Source: Candidatus Gemmiger faecigallinarum (GTDB lineage: Bacteria > Bacillota > Clostridia > Oscillospirales > Ruminococcaceae). Taken from it: 64,000 nt of DNA. Shown piece after piece: positions 27,572 to 36,003 of the stretch. Under the pieces are notes generated by a model that was not told the origin of the DNA, did not search any database, and worked only from the letters and a program-made list of their open reading frames with translations. The stretch spans positions 1 through 64,000 of the forward strand of contig DWVD01000027.1 of NCBI GenBank assembly GCA_019120395.1. Reading direction: 5' to 3'. The position numbers were made by a program, and so were the translations under genes. Every line of letters starts with the position of its first letter. Position 1 is the stretch's first letter.

Positions 27572-28252
27572 TTATGCCCGGGCACGGCCTCGCCTGCGTT
27601 TTCGGGCCGACCGGACCAGCCGGCCAAGCAGCGCGCAGAGGACGCATACCAGGACAAACAGCCAGATCGTGAGCAGGACGTGGTTTCCGATCCACGATAT
27701 GACAAATCCCAGGTTCGGGATCGAAAGGACCACCACGCCGGCCACCGCGTCCCCTCGCACCAGCTGGGGGTCCGGCTCCTCGTTTGCGATCCCTTTGGTG
27801 CGGAACCAGGGCAGCCCGCTGGAATCGCTGGCCGGCAGGACCTCCACCACCTGGTGGGATATGCTGGTATCTTCCAGGTAATATGTAATGACGTCGCCCA
27901 CCTGTATCTGATCGGGGTCGGTGTGGCGGGTGAACACCGCCGCTCCCACCGGGATCTCCGGTTCCATGCTGGGCGTTTGGATGTAATAAAACCGGAAGCC
28001 GAAAATAGACTTTGACGGGTCGCTGCTTTGCGAAAACCAGACCGCCCACAAAACCAGCAGCAGCATCGCCAGATAAAAGACTGCGTTGCCAAGGGCCGAG
28101 AGCCACTTCTTCTTTTTGGCCGCCGGCCTTTCTTCGCTTTCGGCCCCGGCCTCCTCCGCTCCGCGGGTTTGCGCAACGGTTTGCGGCGTTTCCGTTTCTG
28201 CCGCCGTCGGGCCGCCCTCATTGTTAACAAAGTTAATCCTGTTAATTTTCAT
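27572..28252 (-). CDS. sipW: SipW-type (ER-type) signal peptidase I
   Basis: 226 residues. An N-terminal Glu/Ala-rich cytoplasmic segment (1-50) is followed by a membrane helix (~52-73), the catalytic domain and a second helix (~185-208) with a basic tail. The nucleophile is S95 in IQTPSMEPEIP. The lysine of ordinary bacterial enzymes is replaced by H133 in ISHQVVEV, and an Asp (D168, RGDAVAG) completes a Ser-His-Asp arrangement, as in Sec11/SipW. It should process the two SipW-type precursors encoded downstream. The start at 28252 has only a weak GGGAT site; an alternative ATG lies at 28300. Confidence 0.87.
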   Translation of the reverse strand: MKINRINFVNNEGGPTAAETETPQTVAQTRGAEEAGAESEERPAAKKKKWLSALGNAVFYLAMLLLVLWAVWFSQSSDPSKSIFGFRFYYIQTPSMEPEIPVGAAVFTRHTDPDQIQVGDVITYYLEDTSISHQVVEVLPASDSSGLPWFRTKGIANEEPDPQLVRGDAVAGVVVLSIPNLGFVISWIGNHVLLTIWLFVLVCVLCALLGRLVRSARKRRRGRARA

Positions 28253-28379
28253 TGAAAATATCCCATATCTTTTTGTCCACAAACGATGTACAGTTTTCAC
28301 ATTTACAGCGGAATGTCCGGAATTTTGTTTTCATTTCGTCTTAACTCGTTTGTGCCGGCCGCTTACACAATTTATGTTT

Positions 28380-28408
28380 ATTGTATAATTACTAAATTCT
28401 TCCGTCAA
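28380..28408 (-). promoter_or_regulatory. Promoter of the sipW operon
   Basis: TTGACG (28408-28403), 17-base spacer, TACAAT (28385-28380) in an AT-rich setting. The leader to the ATG is about 120 bases and shows no recognised riboswitch. Confidence 0.7.
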
Positions 28409-28718
28409 TCTTTTTGGGGCATTTGCTCAAAAATCGGCATACCGACAGGTTTTTTGCTACTTTTTTGGGCAATAAGTCCATTCCCGTCCCCTCCATCCGA
28501 AAACGCTTCTCAATAATTAGTTTAACTTTTAAAATAAGTTTACTTTTGTGTTAACATTTTTTACAATTGCTCTTTGAGGCTTCTTTTTCAGCTGCCCGCC
28601 CGTTTTTGCGGGCGCGCCGCTCCCCGCCGCGGCCTTAACCGTTTCCCGGCGTTTTTGGCTTATGGACTATTGTTCCATCCGCTTTGTCCTTATCATTTTC
28701 CCGCCTCGCCGCAGCCGC
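28409..28718. other. AT-rich intergenic stretch with no gene seen
   Basis: This is the most AT-rich stretch of the window. It has many A/T runs, a direct GTTAA motif (GTTAACAC, AAGTTAAACT on the minus strand), a small TCGG/CCGA hairpin followed by TTTTT (about 28432-28447) and a CGCCCG/GCGGGCG hairpin near 28600. No open frame has a ribosome-binding site. The composition suggests a binding region for transition-state or sporulation regulators of the sipW promoter. Confidence 0.5.
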
Positions 28719-28766
28719 AAAAAAAGAACAGCTTTTTGCGGGCGGCTCTCCGCGCAAAAAGCTGTT
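28719..28766 (-). terminator. Terminator of sigK
   Basis: AACAGCTTTTTGCG / CGCAAAAAGCTGTT stem followed on the minus strand by C and eight Ts. Confidence 0.85.
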
Positions 28767-28803
28767 TTCCTCCGGTTTCCTCTCTGGCAGCCCGCCGCCC
28801 CCC

Positions 28804-29502
28804 TCAGACGTTCTGCTCCCACATTTCACGCAGCCGCTCCAGCGCCCGCTTTTCGATGCGGGATACATAGCTCCGGCTGATGCCCAGTCGGGCGGCGATG
28901 GCCTGCTGGGTCAGCTCGGGGCCGCCGTCCAGGCCGTAGCGCAGGGCCAGAATGCGGGCCTCCCGCGGCGGCAGGCCCGCCAGCAGGCTGCGCAGCCGGT
29001 GGGCGCTGTCCCGCCGCTCGCAGTCGTCCTCCATCACCATGTCGTCGGGCAGCACATCGGCCAGCGTCAGCATGCCGCTGTCATTGGCATGGCTCTCCAA
29101 CGGCTCCTGTAGCGACAGCGGCGTGCCCTCCCGCCGGGTATGGCGCAGGTGCATGCGGATCTCGTTCTCGATGCACTGGGAGGCGTAACTGGCAAACCGC
29201 ACGCGGCGGGCCGGGTCAAACGTATCCACCGCCTTGATCAGCCCGATGGTTCCGATGCTGACCAGGTCGTCCTGCGCGGCGCTGGCCGCATAATACTTTT
29301 TGGCCACATGCGCCACCAGCCGCAGATTGTGGCGGATCAGCCTGTCGCGCGCCGCCCTGTCGCCGGCCTGCAGGGCGGCAAACGCCTCCCGTTCTTCCGC
29401 GGCGCGCAGCGGCCGCGGAAAGCTGCCGGCCTCCAAATGCAGCGCCAGGTACAGGATCTGCGTGGCGGCGGCCTGGAGAAATATCGTCAAAATCTGCAGC
29501 AT
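28804..29502 (-). CDS. sigK: RNA polymerase sporulation sigma factor SigK
   Basis: 232 residues collinear with pro-sigma K. There is a ~20-residue hydrophobic pro-sequence (MLQILTIFLQAAATQILYLAL), then PRPLRAAEEREAFAALQAGD, region 2 (LIRHNLRLVAHVAKKYY, DLVSIGTIGLIKAVDTF, CIENEIRMHLR), and region 4 ending GISRSYVSRIEKRALERLREM. The gene is not split by a skin element. SigK directs late mother-cell genes after SpoIVFB-type cleavage. The start is set by GGGGGTGA five bases before ATG. It is not adjacent to any other sporulation gene. Confidence 0.92.
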   Translation of the reverse strand: MLQILTIFLQAAATQILYLALHLEAGSFPRPLRAAEEREAFAALQAGDRAARDRLIRHNLRLVAHVAKKYYAASAAQDDLVSIGTIGLIKAVDTFDPARRVRFASYASQCIENEIRMHLRHTRREGTPLSLQEPLESHANDSGMLTLADVLPDDMVMEDDCERRDSAHRLRSLLAGLPPREARILALRYGLDGGPELTQQAIAARLGISRSYVSRIEKRALERLREMWEQNV

Positions 29503-29517
29503 AAGATCACCCCCGGC

Positions 29518-29548
29518 AAAAATATGCGCGCCCGCCCGCCCGTATTCC
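29518..29548 (-). promoter_or_regulatory. Possible sigma E/K-type promoter of sigK
   Basis: CATATTTT resembles the CATAnnTT -10 of sporulation sigma factors, with GGAATAC about 15 bases upstream. No sigma-A promoter is visible here. A weak match. Confidence 0.3.
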
Positions 29549-29715
29549 GCATATCGCGCGGCGGGCCTTTTTGCGGCGCCTGCCGGACGGCAGAGGGCAT
29601 GACAAATCCGCCATTTTTCGCTGTGTGTTTTTGGACAAAGTGCCTTTTTTCGGACGCAGCCCCCGTCAAACCCACCGCGCATCGGCATTTTTTCGCCGCC
29701 GTCCGGATTTTCCCC

Positions 29716-29744
29716 TTGCGTTTTGGCCGGATTCCGTTTATACT
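29716..29744 (+). promoter_or_regulatory. Sigma-A promoter of the cytidylate-kinase-like gene
   Basis: TTGCGT (29716-29721), 17-base spacer, TATACT (29739-29744). The start point near 29751 leaves a ~90-base leader. Confidence 0.65.
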
Positions 29745-29839
29745 AAAGGTACAAGGAAAAGTACGTCTTTCGCTATGGCCTGCTTTGTCCTGTATGCCTG
29801 CGGCCCCCGCCGCAGGACATGAATGCGAGGTGGAAAACA

Positions 29840-30442
29840 TTGAAACACATTGTCATTACCATGGCCCGCGAGTACGCTTCCGGCGGCAGCGAGATCGCCC
29901 AGATGGTCGCCGACGAGCTGGGCATCCCCTTGTATAATAAGGAGCTGATCACCATTGCGGCCAAAAAAAGCGGCCTGACCGAGGAGGCCATCGCGGCAAG
30001 CGAGACGCAGCGCAGCGGCAGCCTGATTTACAGCCTGTACATGATGGGCAACACCCTGCCCCTGGCCGACCAGGTCTATATCCTGCAGTCCAACGTCATC
30101 AAGGAACTGGCCGAAAAAGGCCCCTGCATCATCCTGGGGCGCTGCGGGGACTACGTCCTGCGCGACCGCGACAATGTGCTGCGCACCTTTGTGTTCGCCC
30201 CGCTGGAGCAGCGCATCGCCTTTGCCAAGTCCCGTCCCGGCGCCAAGGATATGGCCGACCGCCTGTGGGAGACTACGCTGGCCAAGCACGACCGCGCCCG
30301 CGCCAGCTACTACAATTATTACACCGAAAACCGCTGGGGCGAGGCCAAGAACTACGACCTCTGCCTGAACTCCGCGCTGGGCCGCGAGACCTGCGCCCGC
30401 ATGATCGTCGACGCGGCCAAAGCCATGCAGGAAGCATTGTGA
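29840..30442 (+). CDS. Cytidylate kinase-like family protein
   Basis: 200 residues. HIVITMAREYASGGSEIAQMVADELGIPLYN is the P-loop-like start typical of the cytidylate-kinase-like family, distinct from true Cmk. RAFA-type lid residues and CIILGRCGDYVLRD follow. The substrate is unknown. A TTG start at 29840 is preferred because GCGAGGTGG is seven to eight bases upstream and the family begins with the ITMAREYASGG strand. An ATG at 29819 would add seven residues with a poor ribosome-binding site. Confidence 0.8.
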   Translation: MKHIVITMAREYASGGSEIAQMVADELGIPLYNKELITIAAKKSGLTEEAIAASETQRSGSLIYSLYMMGNTLPLADQVYILQSNVIKELAEKGPCIILGRCGDYVLRDRDNVLRTFVFAPLEQRIAFAKSRPGAKDMADRLWETTLAKHDRARASYYNYYTENRWGEAKNYDLCLNSALGRETCARMIVDAAKAMQEAL

Positions 30443-30507
30443 ACGTACGCCCCGCCGCGGCCGCCCATTTGGAGCGCTGCCGCCGGCAGCGGCCTTTCCA
30501 CGCATCG

Positions 30508-30541
30508 GTACAGCCGGGAGCCGCCGGGTTCCCGGCTGTAA
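30508..30541 (+). terminator. Hairpin after the kinase-like gene
   Basis: ACAGCCGGGA / TCCCGGCTGT stem with a poor T tract (AATTCTG). Possibly a weak terminator or an mRNA-stabilising hairpin before the FAD gene. Confidence 0.4.
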
Positions 30542-30605
30542 TTCTGCCATCCGGCAGCGCATACTATCTGTAATCTGACACATTCCCCAAGGAGAGAAAC
30601 GACCC

Positions 30606-32018
30606 ATGCAAGCAAACTACGACCTGATCATCGTCGGCGCCGGCCCTGCCGGCATCTTTACCGCGCTGGAACTGCTGCGCAAAGGCAGCAAGGCCCGCAT
30701 GCTGATTGTGGAAAAGGGCAAGCCGGTGGAAAAGCGCCACTGCCCCAAGGCCGAGATCGGCCACTGCGTCAACTGCAAACCCACCTGTGCCATCACCACC
30801 GGTTTTTCCGGCGCAGGCGCATTCTCGGACGGCAAGCTGTCTTTGTCCCACGAGGTGGGCGGCGAGCTGCCGGAACTGATCGGCGAGGACTTTGCCCAGA
30901 GCCTGATCGACTACACCGACAAGATCTACCTGGAATTCGGCGCCGACCCCCATGTGGAAGGCGTCTATGAGGGTGCCGAGGTCAAGGACATCCGCAAGCG
31001 GGCCATCCAGGCCGGCCTGCAGCTGGTGGACTGCCCCATCCGCCACCTGGGCACCGAGAAGGCCCAGCAGCTTTACCTGAACATTCAGAATTATCTGGCG
31101 GAGCACGGCGTCGAGATGCTGTTCAACACCGAGTGCGAGAACATCCTGCTGGAGGGCAGCACCTGCACCGGCGTGCGCATCCGGGAGGCAGGCGGCACGG
31201 AACATGACCTGCACGCCAGGCAGGTGGTCATCGCCACTGGCCGCCGCGGCGCCGACTGGCTGGAAAAGCTGTGCGCCGAGCATGGCATCACCCACAAGCC
31301 CGGCACGGTGGACATCGGCGTGCGGGTGGAGTGCCGCAACGAGGTGATGGAGACCATCAACAGCGTGCTGTACGAAGGCAAGCTGATCGGTTATCCCCGC
31401 CCCTGGAAAAACAAAGTGCGCACCTTCTGCCAGAACCCCGGCGGCTTTGTGGCGCAGGAAAATTACGACAACGACCTGGCCGTCGTCAACGGTCACAGCT
31501 ACAAGGACCTGAAAAGCCCCAACACCAACCTGGCGATTTTGTGCAGCCACAACTTTACCGAGCCGTTCAACCAGCCCATCGCCTACGCCCAAAAGGTGGG
31601 CGAGCTGACCAACATGCTGGGCGCCGGGCATATCCTGGTGCAGCGGTACGGCGATATTTTGGACGGCAAACGCACCTGGCCGCGGGAACTGGCCCGCGCC
31701 AACGTCCGCCCCACGCTCAAGGATGCGGTGGCCGGCGACATCACCGCCGCCATGCCCTACCGCGCCATGGTCAACATCATCGAGTTCATCAAGATGATGG
31801 ACCAGGTCGTACCGGGCTTTGCCGCGCCCGAAACGCTGCTCTACTCTCCGGAGCTGAAATTCTACTCCAACAAGGTCAAGATGGACACCGATCTGGAGAC
31901 CAACCTGGCCGGCCTGCACTGCCTGGGCGACTCCTCCGGCTGGACCCGCGGGCTGATGATGGCGTCGGTCATGGGCGTGCTGATGGGCCGCAAGCTGATC
32001 GAGAACCACGATTTCTAA
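30606..32018 (+). CDS. FAD-dependent dehydrogenase-like protein (COG2509 type)
   Basis: 470 residues with an N-terminal Rossmann dinucleotide fold (DLIIVGAGPAGIFTALELLRKG, then MLIVEKG) and a conserved Cys cluster (KRHCPKAEIGHCVNCKPTCAITTG) at about 43-65. GFSGAGAFSDGK and a C-terminal GDSSGWTRGLMMASVMG complete the FAD-binding site. Proteins of this family are widespread in Firmicutes and annotated as FAD-dependent oxidoreductases without a defined substrate. A good GGAGAG site precedes the ATG. It is followed by a strong terminator and was probably expressed alone or with the upstream kinase-like gene. Confidence 0.82.
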   Translation: MQANYDLIIVGAGPAGIFTALELLRKGSKARMLIVEKGKPVEKRHCPKAEIGHCVNCKPTCAITTGFSGAGAFSDGKLSLSHEVGGELPELIGEDFAQSLIDYTDKIYLEFGADPHVEGVYEGAEVKDIRKRAIQAGLQLVDCPIRHLGTEKAQQLYLNIQNYLAEHGVEMLFNTECENILLEGSTCTGVRIREAGGTEHDLHARQVVIATGRRGADWLEKLCAEHGITHKPGTVDIGVRVECRNEVMETINSVLYEGKLIGYPRPWKNKVRTFCQNPGGFVAQENYDNDLAVVNGHSYKDLKSPNTNLAILCSHNFTEPFNQPIAYAQKVGELTNMLGAGHILVQRYGDILDGKRTWPRELARANVRPTLKDAVAGDITAAMPYRAMVNIIEFIKMMDQVVPGFAAPETLLYSPELKFYSNKVKMDTDLETNLAGLHCLGDSSGWTRGLMMASVMGVLMGRKLIENHDF

Positions 32019-32091
32019 GCCCTGTACCTCGGGGGAGCGCCCCCTTCCCTGAGGCCGCTGCGTTGCCGGCTGCCGCGCAGGAACCGCAGCC

Positions 32092-32139
32092 AAAAGCCGC
32101 CCCCGCCTTCCGTTTTTCCGGCAGGCGGGGGCGGCTTTG
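32092..32139. terminator. Bidirectional terminator between convergent genes
   Basis: AAAGCCGCCCCCGCCT / AGGCGGGGGCGGCTTT, a 16-base-pair stem followed on the plus strand by GCTTTCAGTTTTT. It serves the FAD gene and the opposing glycosyltransferase. Confidence 0.85.
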
Positions 32140-32142
32140 CTT

Positions 32143-33162
32143 TCAGTTTTTGTTTTTTCCGTCCGCCAGCCTGCCCCAGGCCCTGGCCATCGCATAGGCA
32201 AGGCCGGGCGCGGCGGCAAACAGCCGGGCGCGGAACTTTTCCAGTTTCGGCACATGGGGGTCGGCGGCAATGGCCCCCAGCAGGCCGCGCAGCTGGGGCA
32301 GGTACTGGTCAAAGGCGGCGCGGTTTTCGGGGGTAAGGGGGCCGTCCTGCCGGGCCAGCAGATACAGCAGGTAAAACCGGCGCCAGTAGTCGGCCAGGCA
32401 CCACTGGGCCAGGTCGGCGCAGCCGGGCCGGTCCAGAAAATACCGGTACCACATATGCCACAGCCGCAGGTCGTCCAGCCGCCGGGGGTGGAACACCGAC
32501 GCTGTCAGGCTGCCGGTGCGCAGCCGGTAGTGGTACAGCGGCCGGTCCACGCAGGCGGTGGTCTGGCCGTCGCAGATCAGGTGCATGACATTGCCGTCGT
32601 CGCCGTAGCGGAAGCTGGTGTCAAACCGGCGGCCCTGCCACAGCCGGGCGTCGAACAGCTTGTTCCAGCAGACGATGGGATAGATGCTGCCGCGGGCGAA
32701 CAGGTCGCGGAACAGTTCCAGCGACGGCCGCACGCCGGGGGTCTGCACATCCACGTCGCCGCCGGGCAGCGGGTCGCCGTTTTCGTCAATGCGGTCGGCG
32801 GTACAGGCGGCCATGCCGCAGCCGCCCGCCTGCAGCGCGGCCAGCAGCACGGCGTAAAAGTCCGGCTCCACCAGATCGTCGGAGTCCACAAAGCCGATGT
32901 AGTCCCCGGCGGCGGCGTCCAGCCCGGCGTTGCGGGCGCTGGCCGCGCCGCCGTTCGGCTTGTGGATGACCCGCACCCGGCTGTCCTGCGCGGCCAGCCG
33001 GTCGCACAGTTCGCCGCAGCCGTTGGGGCTGCCGTCCTCCACCAGCAGCAGCTCCAGGTTGTCGTGGGTCTGGGTCAGCACGCTGCGCACCGCCAGCGGC
33101 AGCAGGTCTTTGGCGTCGTACACCGGCATGATAACGCTGATCTTTTCTTTTGCAGCAGGCAT
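32143..33162 (-). CDS. Family 2 glycosyltransferase
   Basis: 339 residues with a GT-A fold: ISVIMPVYDAKDLLPLAVRSVLTQT, the DxD motif in GFVDSDDLVEPDF, and a catalytic-region acidic pair (YGDDGNVMH). It transfers a sugar from a nucleotide donor, probably to a cell-surface polysaccharide or teichoic acid. No helix for membrane anchoring is present. It stands alone with its own promoter, so the acceptor cannot be deduced. The start MPAAKEKISVIM follows GGAGGTC. Confidence 0.88.
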   Translation of the reverse strand: MPAAKEKISVIMPVYDAKDLLPLAVRSVLTQTHDNLELLLVEDGSPNGCGELCDRLAAQDSRVRVIHKPNGGAASARNAGLDAAAGDYIGFVDSDDLVEPDFYAVLLAALQAGGCGMAACTADRIDENGDPLPGGDVDVQTPGVRPSLELFRDLFARGSIYPIVCWNKLFDARLWQGRRFDTSFRYGDDGNVMHLICDGQTTACVDRPLYHYRLRTGSLTASVFHPRRLDDLRLWHMWYRYFLDRPGCADLAQWCLADYWRRFYLLYLLARQDGPLTPENRAAFDQYLPQLRGLLGAIAADPHVPKLEKFRARLFAAAPGLAYAMARAWGRLADGKNKN

Positions 33163-33198
33163 GGCAGACCTCCGGGTGTGGGATAGATTGTTACCTCT

Positions 33199-33228
33199 AT
33201 TATAGCCGATACCGACCCCCGTGTCCAA
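33199..33228 (-). promoter_or_regulatory. Promoter of the glycosyltransferase gene
   Basis: TTGGAC (33228-33223), 18-base spacer, perfect TATAAT (33204-33199); ATG at 33162. Confidence 0.75.
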
Positions 33229-33244
33229 TCCGCCCGCCAAAGCA

Positions 33245-33272
33245 AAACCGCCGGCAATCTGCCCGGCGGTTT
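33245..33272 (-). terminator. Terminator of the metal-resistance operon
   Basis: AACCGCCGG / CCGGCGGTT stem followed by TTGCTTT on the minus strand, directly after the P-type ATPase stop and ahead of the next promoter. Confidence 0.75.
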
Positions 33273-33279
33273 CACTTTG

Positions 33280-35145
33280 TCACTTTGTTTTTTCCACCGC
33301 CAGCATCCGCATGGCGTTCAGGACGGCCAGCACCATCACGCCCACGTCGGCGAACACCGCCCACCACATGGTGGCGATGCCCACCGCGCCCAGCACCAGG
33401 AACGCCGCCTTGATGCCCAGCGCAAAGATGATGTTCTCGTAGACGATGCGCATGCACTTGCGGGCCAGGCGCATGGCGGCGGACAGCTTGGCGGGGTCGT
33501 CGTCCATCAGCACCACGTCGGCGGCCTCGATGGCGGCGTCGCTGCCCAGCGCGCCCATGGCGATGCCCACATCGGCGCGCATCAGAACCGGCGCGTCGTT
33601 GATGCCGTCGCCCACAAAGGCCAGGCTGGTCTCGGCGGGTTTGGCGGCCAGCAGCTGCTCCACCCGGCTGACCTTGTCGGCGGGCAGCAGGCCGGCGTGG
33701 ACCTCGTCGATGCCCAGGTCGGCGGCCACCTTGTCGGCCACGGCGGCGCTGTCGCCGGTCAGCATGACGGTGCGCACGCCCTGGGCCTTCAGGCCGGCAA
33801 TGGCCCCGGCTGCGGTGGGCTTGAGCTGGTCAGCGATCAGGATCGAGCCCCAGAACTGCCCGCCGCAGGCCACATACACCACGGTGCCCACGCCGTCGTC
33901 CGGCACAAAGTCCACGCCCATCGCCTGCATCAGGCGGGCGTTGCCCACACCGGCGGGCCTGCCGTCGGCCAGCGCGTGGACGCCCTGGCCGGCCACCTCC
34001 TGCACGTCGGCGGCGCGGGCGGGGTCGGGCAGCTGCCGGCAGGCGGCGCGCAAGCTTTTGCTGATGGGATGGCTGGAGTAGCTTTCCACCAGCGCGGCCA
34101 GCGCCACCACCTCGTCCGCGGTATGGCCGTTGGCGGGGGCGATCCGCTCCACCGCAAAGACGCCGCGGGTCAGCGTGCCGGTCTTGTCAAACACGGCGGT
34201 CTGGGTGTGGGCCAGCGCCTCCAGATAGTTGCCGCCCTTGATCAAAATGCCCTGCCGGGACGCGCCGCCGATGCCGCCGAAGAAGGTCAGCGGAATGCTG
34301 ATGACCAGCGCGCAGGGGCAGCTGATGACCAGGAAGGTCAGCGCGCGGGTGAACCACACCGACCACTGGCCCACAAACAGCGGCGGCACCACCGCCAGCG
34401 CCAGCGCCGCAAAGCAGACGGCGGGGGTGTAATAGCGGGCAAACTTGGTGATAAAGTTTTCGGCACGGGCCTTTTTCAGGCTGGAATTTTCCACCAGGTC
34501 CAGGATCTTCGCCACAGTGGACTCGCCGTAGGGCTTGCGCACCTGGATGCGCAGCAGGCCGTCGGCGTTGACGCAGCCGCTGATGACCTCGTCGCCGGGG
34601 CGGACGGTGCGGGGCACGCTCTCGCCGGTAAGGGCGCTGGTGTTCAGGCTGGAGCTGCCCTCCAGCACCACGCCGTCCAGCGGGACGCGCTCGCCGGGGC
34701 GGACCACGATGGCCGCGCCCACCGGCACCTCCTCCGGCGAAACGGTGCGCAGGCTGCCGTCCGGGTTTTCCAGGTTGGCGCTGTCGGGGCGGATGTCCAT
34801 CAGCGCGGCGATGCTGCGGCGGCTTTTGCCCACCGCGTAGCTCTGGAACAGCTCGCCCACCTGGTAGAACAGCATGACGGCCACGCCCTCGCGGTACTCG
34901 CCCACGGCCATGGCGCCCACCGTGGCGATGGCCATGAGGAAGTTCTCGTCAAAGACCTCGCCGTGGACGATGCCCAGCACCGCCTTGCGCAGCACGTCGT
35001 AGCCGATGACCAGATAGGGCGCCAGATGGAGCACCAGCTGCGCCCACCCGGGCAGGGCGGCCAGCTCGCAGACGACGGCCGCCGCCACCAGCAGCACCGC
35101 GGCAGCTATAATGCGGTACAGCGTCTTTTTCTGTTTCTTTGTCAT
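33280..35145 (-). CDS. P1B-type heavy-metal-exporting ATPase (Zn/Cd class)
   Basis: 621 residues with no N-terminal HMA domain. Membrane segments flank the actuator domain (SALTGESVPRTV), the intramembrane metal motif CPC (SCPCALVISIP, near residue 277), the phosphorylation site DKTGTLT (near 322), the HP motif (SSHPISK) and GDGINDAP. The family exports Zn, Cd, Pb or Co across the membrane with ATP. The partner HMA is encoded separately at 35260, and the ArsR regulator upstream carries a Zn-type site. Operon order is regulator, HMA, ATPase. Confidence 0.92.
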   Translation of the reverse strand: MTKKQKKTLYRIIAAAVLLVAAAVVCELAALPGWAQLVLHLAPYLVIGYDVLRKAVLGIVHGEVFDENFLMAIATVGAMAVGEYREGVAVMLFYQVGELFQSYAVGKSRRSIAALMDIRPDSANLENPDGSLRTVSPEEVPVGAAIVVRPGERVPLDGVVLEGSSSLNTSALTGESVPRTVRPGDEVISGCVNADGLLRIQVRKPYGESTVAKILDLVENSSLKKARAENFITKFARYYTPAVCFAALALAVVPPLFVGQWSVWFTRALTFLVISCPCALVISIPLTFFGGIGGASRQGILIKGGNYLEALAHTQTAVFDKTGTLTRGVFAVERIAPANGHTADEVVALAALVESYSSHPISKSLRAACRQLPDPARAADVQEVAGQGVHALADGRPAGVGNARLMQAMGVDFVPDDGVGTVVYVACGGQFWGSILIADQLKPTAAGAIAGLKAQGVRTVMLTGDSAAVADKVAADLGIDEVHAGLLPADKVSRVEQLLAAKPAETSLAFVGDGINDAPVLMRADVGIAMGALGSDAAIEAADVVLMDDDPAKLSAAMRLARKCMRIVYENIIFALGIKAAFLVLGAVGIATMWWAVFADVGVMVLAVLNAMRMLAVEKTK

Positions 35146-35259
35146 GGAAGTTCCCTCCTGATGCCGGGCAAAACGGCGCAAAATAAGAGCAGGCGGCCCC
35201 GCCTGCGCGGCCCGGCCGCCCTGCCCCGTCCTGCCTGCCCGCCGTGCGGGCCGGCTTTG

Positions 35260-35475
35260 TTACAGCTCGATGTCGAAATCCGGCTCGACCTTTTTGGCGG
35301 TCTTGACGGCGGCTTTCAGCACTTGGGCAAACCGGGCGTCGTCGGCGTCCAGCACCATCTTCTGGGTCATAAAGCTGACAGTGCAGCTGTTGACGCCGTC
35401 CATATTGCTGATGGCATTTTCGATCTTGGCGGCGCAGTTGGCGCAGTCGACTTCGATGTTGAACTTTTTCTGCAT
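35260..35475 (-). CDS. Free-standing HMA metal-binding protein
   Basis: 71 residues with the ferredoxin-like HMA fold and the metal-binding CANC motif at 11-14 (IEVDCANCAAKIENAI). In most Zn/Cd ATPases this domain is fused to the N-terminus of the pump; here it is a separate protein between the regulator and the pump. It probably delivers or senses metal for the ATPase, which lacks its own HMA. The ribosome-binding site is GAAGGAGCG. Confidence 0.88.
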   Translation of the reverse strand: MQKKFNIEVDCANCAAKIENAISNMDGVNSCTVSFMTQKMVLDADDARFAQVLKAAVKTAKKVEPDFDIEL

Positions 35476-35561
35476 GAGAATACGCTCCTTCGCGGTGATG
35501 TTCTATCTTTCAGCCGGGCGCAGCGGCGCCGGCGGAAATCCGTACGGTTCGGGCCGGGGCT

Positions 35562-35948
35562 TTACTCCTCTACGTGCTCCATGCCCAGGGCGATGATGCT
35601 GCGCACGTGGTCGTCGTCCAGCGAGTAGAAGATGGCTTTGCCCTCCCGCCGGAACTTGACCAGCTTGCTGCTTTTCAAAATGCGCAGCTGGTGGCTGACC
35701 GAGCTTTGGGACAGGTTCAGCAGCTGGGCGATGTCCCCCACGCACAGCTCGCTCTCGAACAGCGCGTACAGGATCTTGACTCGGGTGGAATCGGCAAAGA
35801 CGCGGAACAGCTCGGCCAGGTCATACAGAGCCTCGTCGTCGGGCAGGTCGGCGCGCAGCCGTTCCACCACATCGGGCTGCGCGGCCAGGAACTCGCCTTC
35901 CTGCCGGGGCTCCTCTGCCGGGCGGGGGGTGCTGGTGGCTTCCGCCAT
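35562..35948 (-). CDS. ArsR/SmtB-family zinc-type metalloregulator
   Basis: 128 residues. The winged-helix core is ELCVGDIAQLLNLSQSSVSHQLRILK. The C-terminal helix carries D112, H114, H125 and E128 in the D-x-H-x10-H-x2-E spacing of the SmtB/CzrA alpha-5 zinc site; only one Cys (C69) of the CadC-type site is kept. Metal binding should release it from the palindrome at 35973-35994. The start at MAEATS is favoured by AAAGGAGG eight bases upstream; an ATG nine codons earlier lies next to the operator. Confidence 0.9.
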   Translation of the reverse strand: MAEATSTPRPAEEPRQEGEFLAAQPDVVERLRADLPDDEALYDLAELFRVFADSTRVKILYALFESELCVGDIAQLLNLSQSSVSHQLRILKSSKLVKFRREGKAIFYSLDDDHVRSIIALGMEHVEE

Positions 35949-35972
35949 GGGAACGCCTCCTTTCGGGGTGTT

Positions 35973-35994
35973 CATATGAACGGTTGTTCATATG
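35973..35994. promoter_or_regulatory. ArsR/SmtB operator palindrome
   Basis: CATATGAAC-GGTT-GTTCATATG is a perfect 9-4-9 inverted repeat, typical of SmtB/CzrA/CadC operators. It lies just downstream of the predicted transcription start, where bound repressor would block the operon. Confidence 0.85.
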
Positions 35995-36003
35995 TTTGTT
36001 TCT

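Noticed and set aside
22472..28015. An 1847-codon open frame on the plus strand
   Set aside because: It is antisense to the adhesin, TasA-like and sipW genes, has arginine/proline-rich low-complexity content and no ribosome-binding site; stop codons are simply rare in this composition.
28286..28516. A 76-codon plus-strand frame in the AT-rich gap
   Set aside because: It lacks a ribosome-binding site, overlaps the sipW promoter on the other strand and encodes no recognisable fold.
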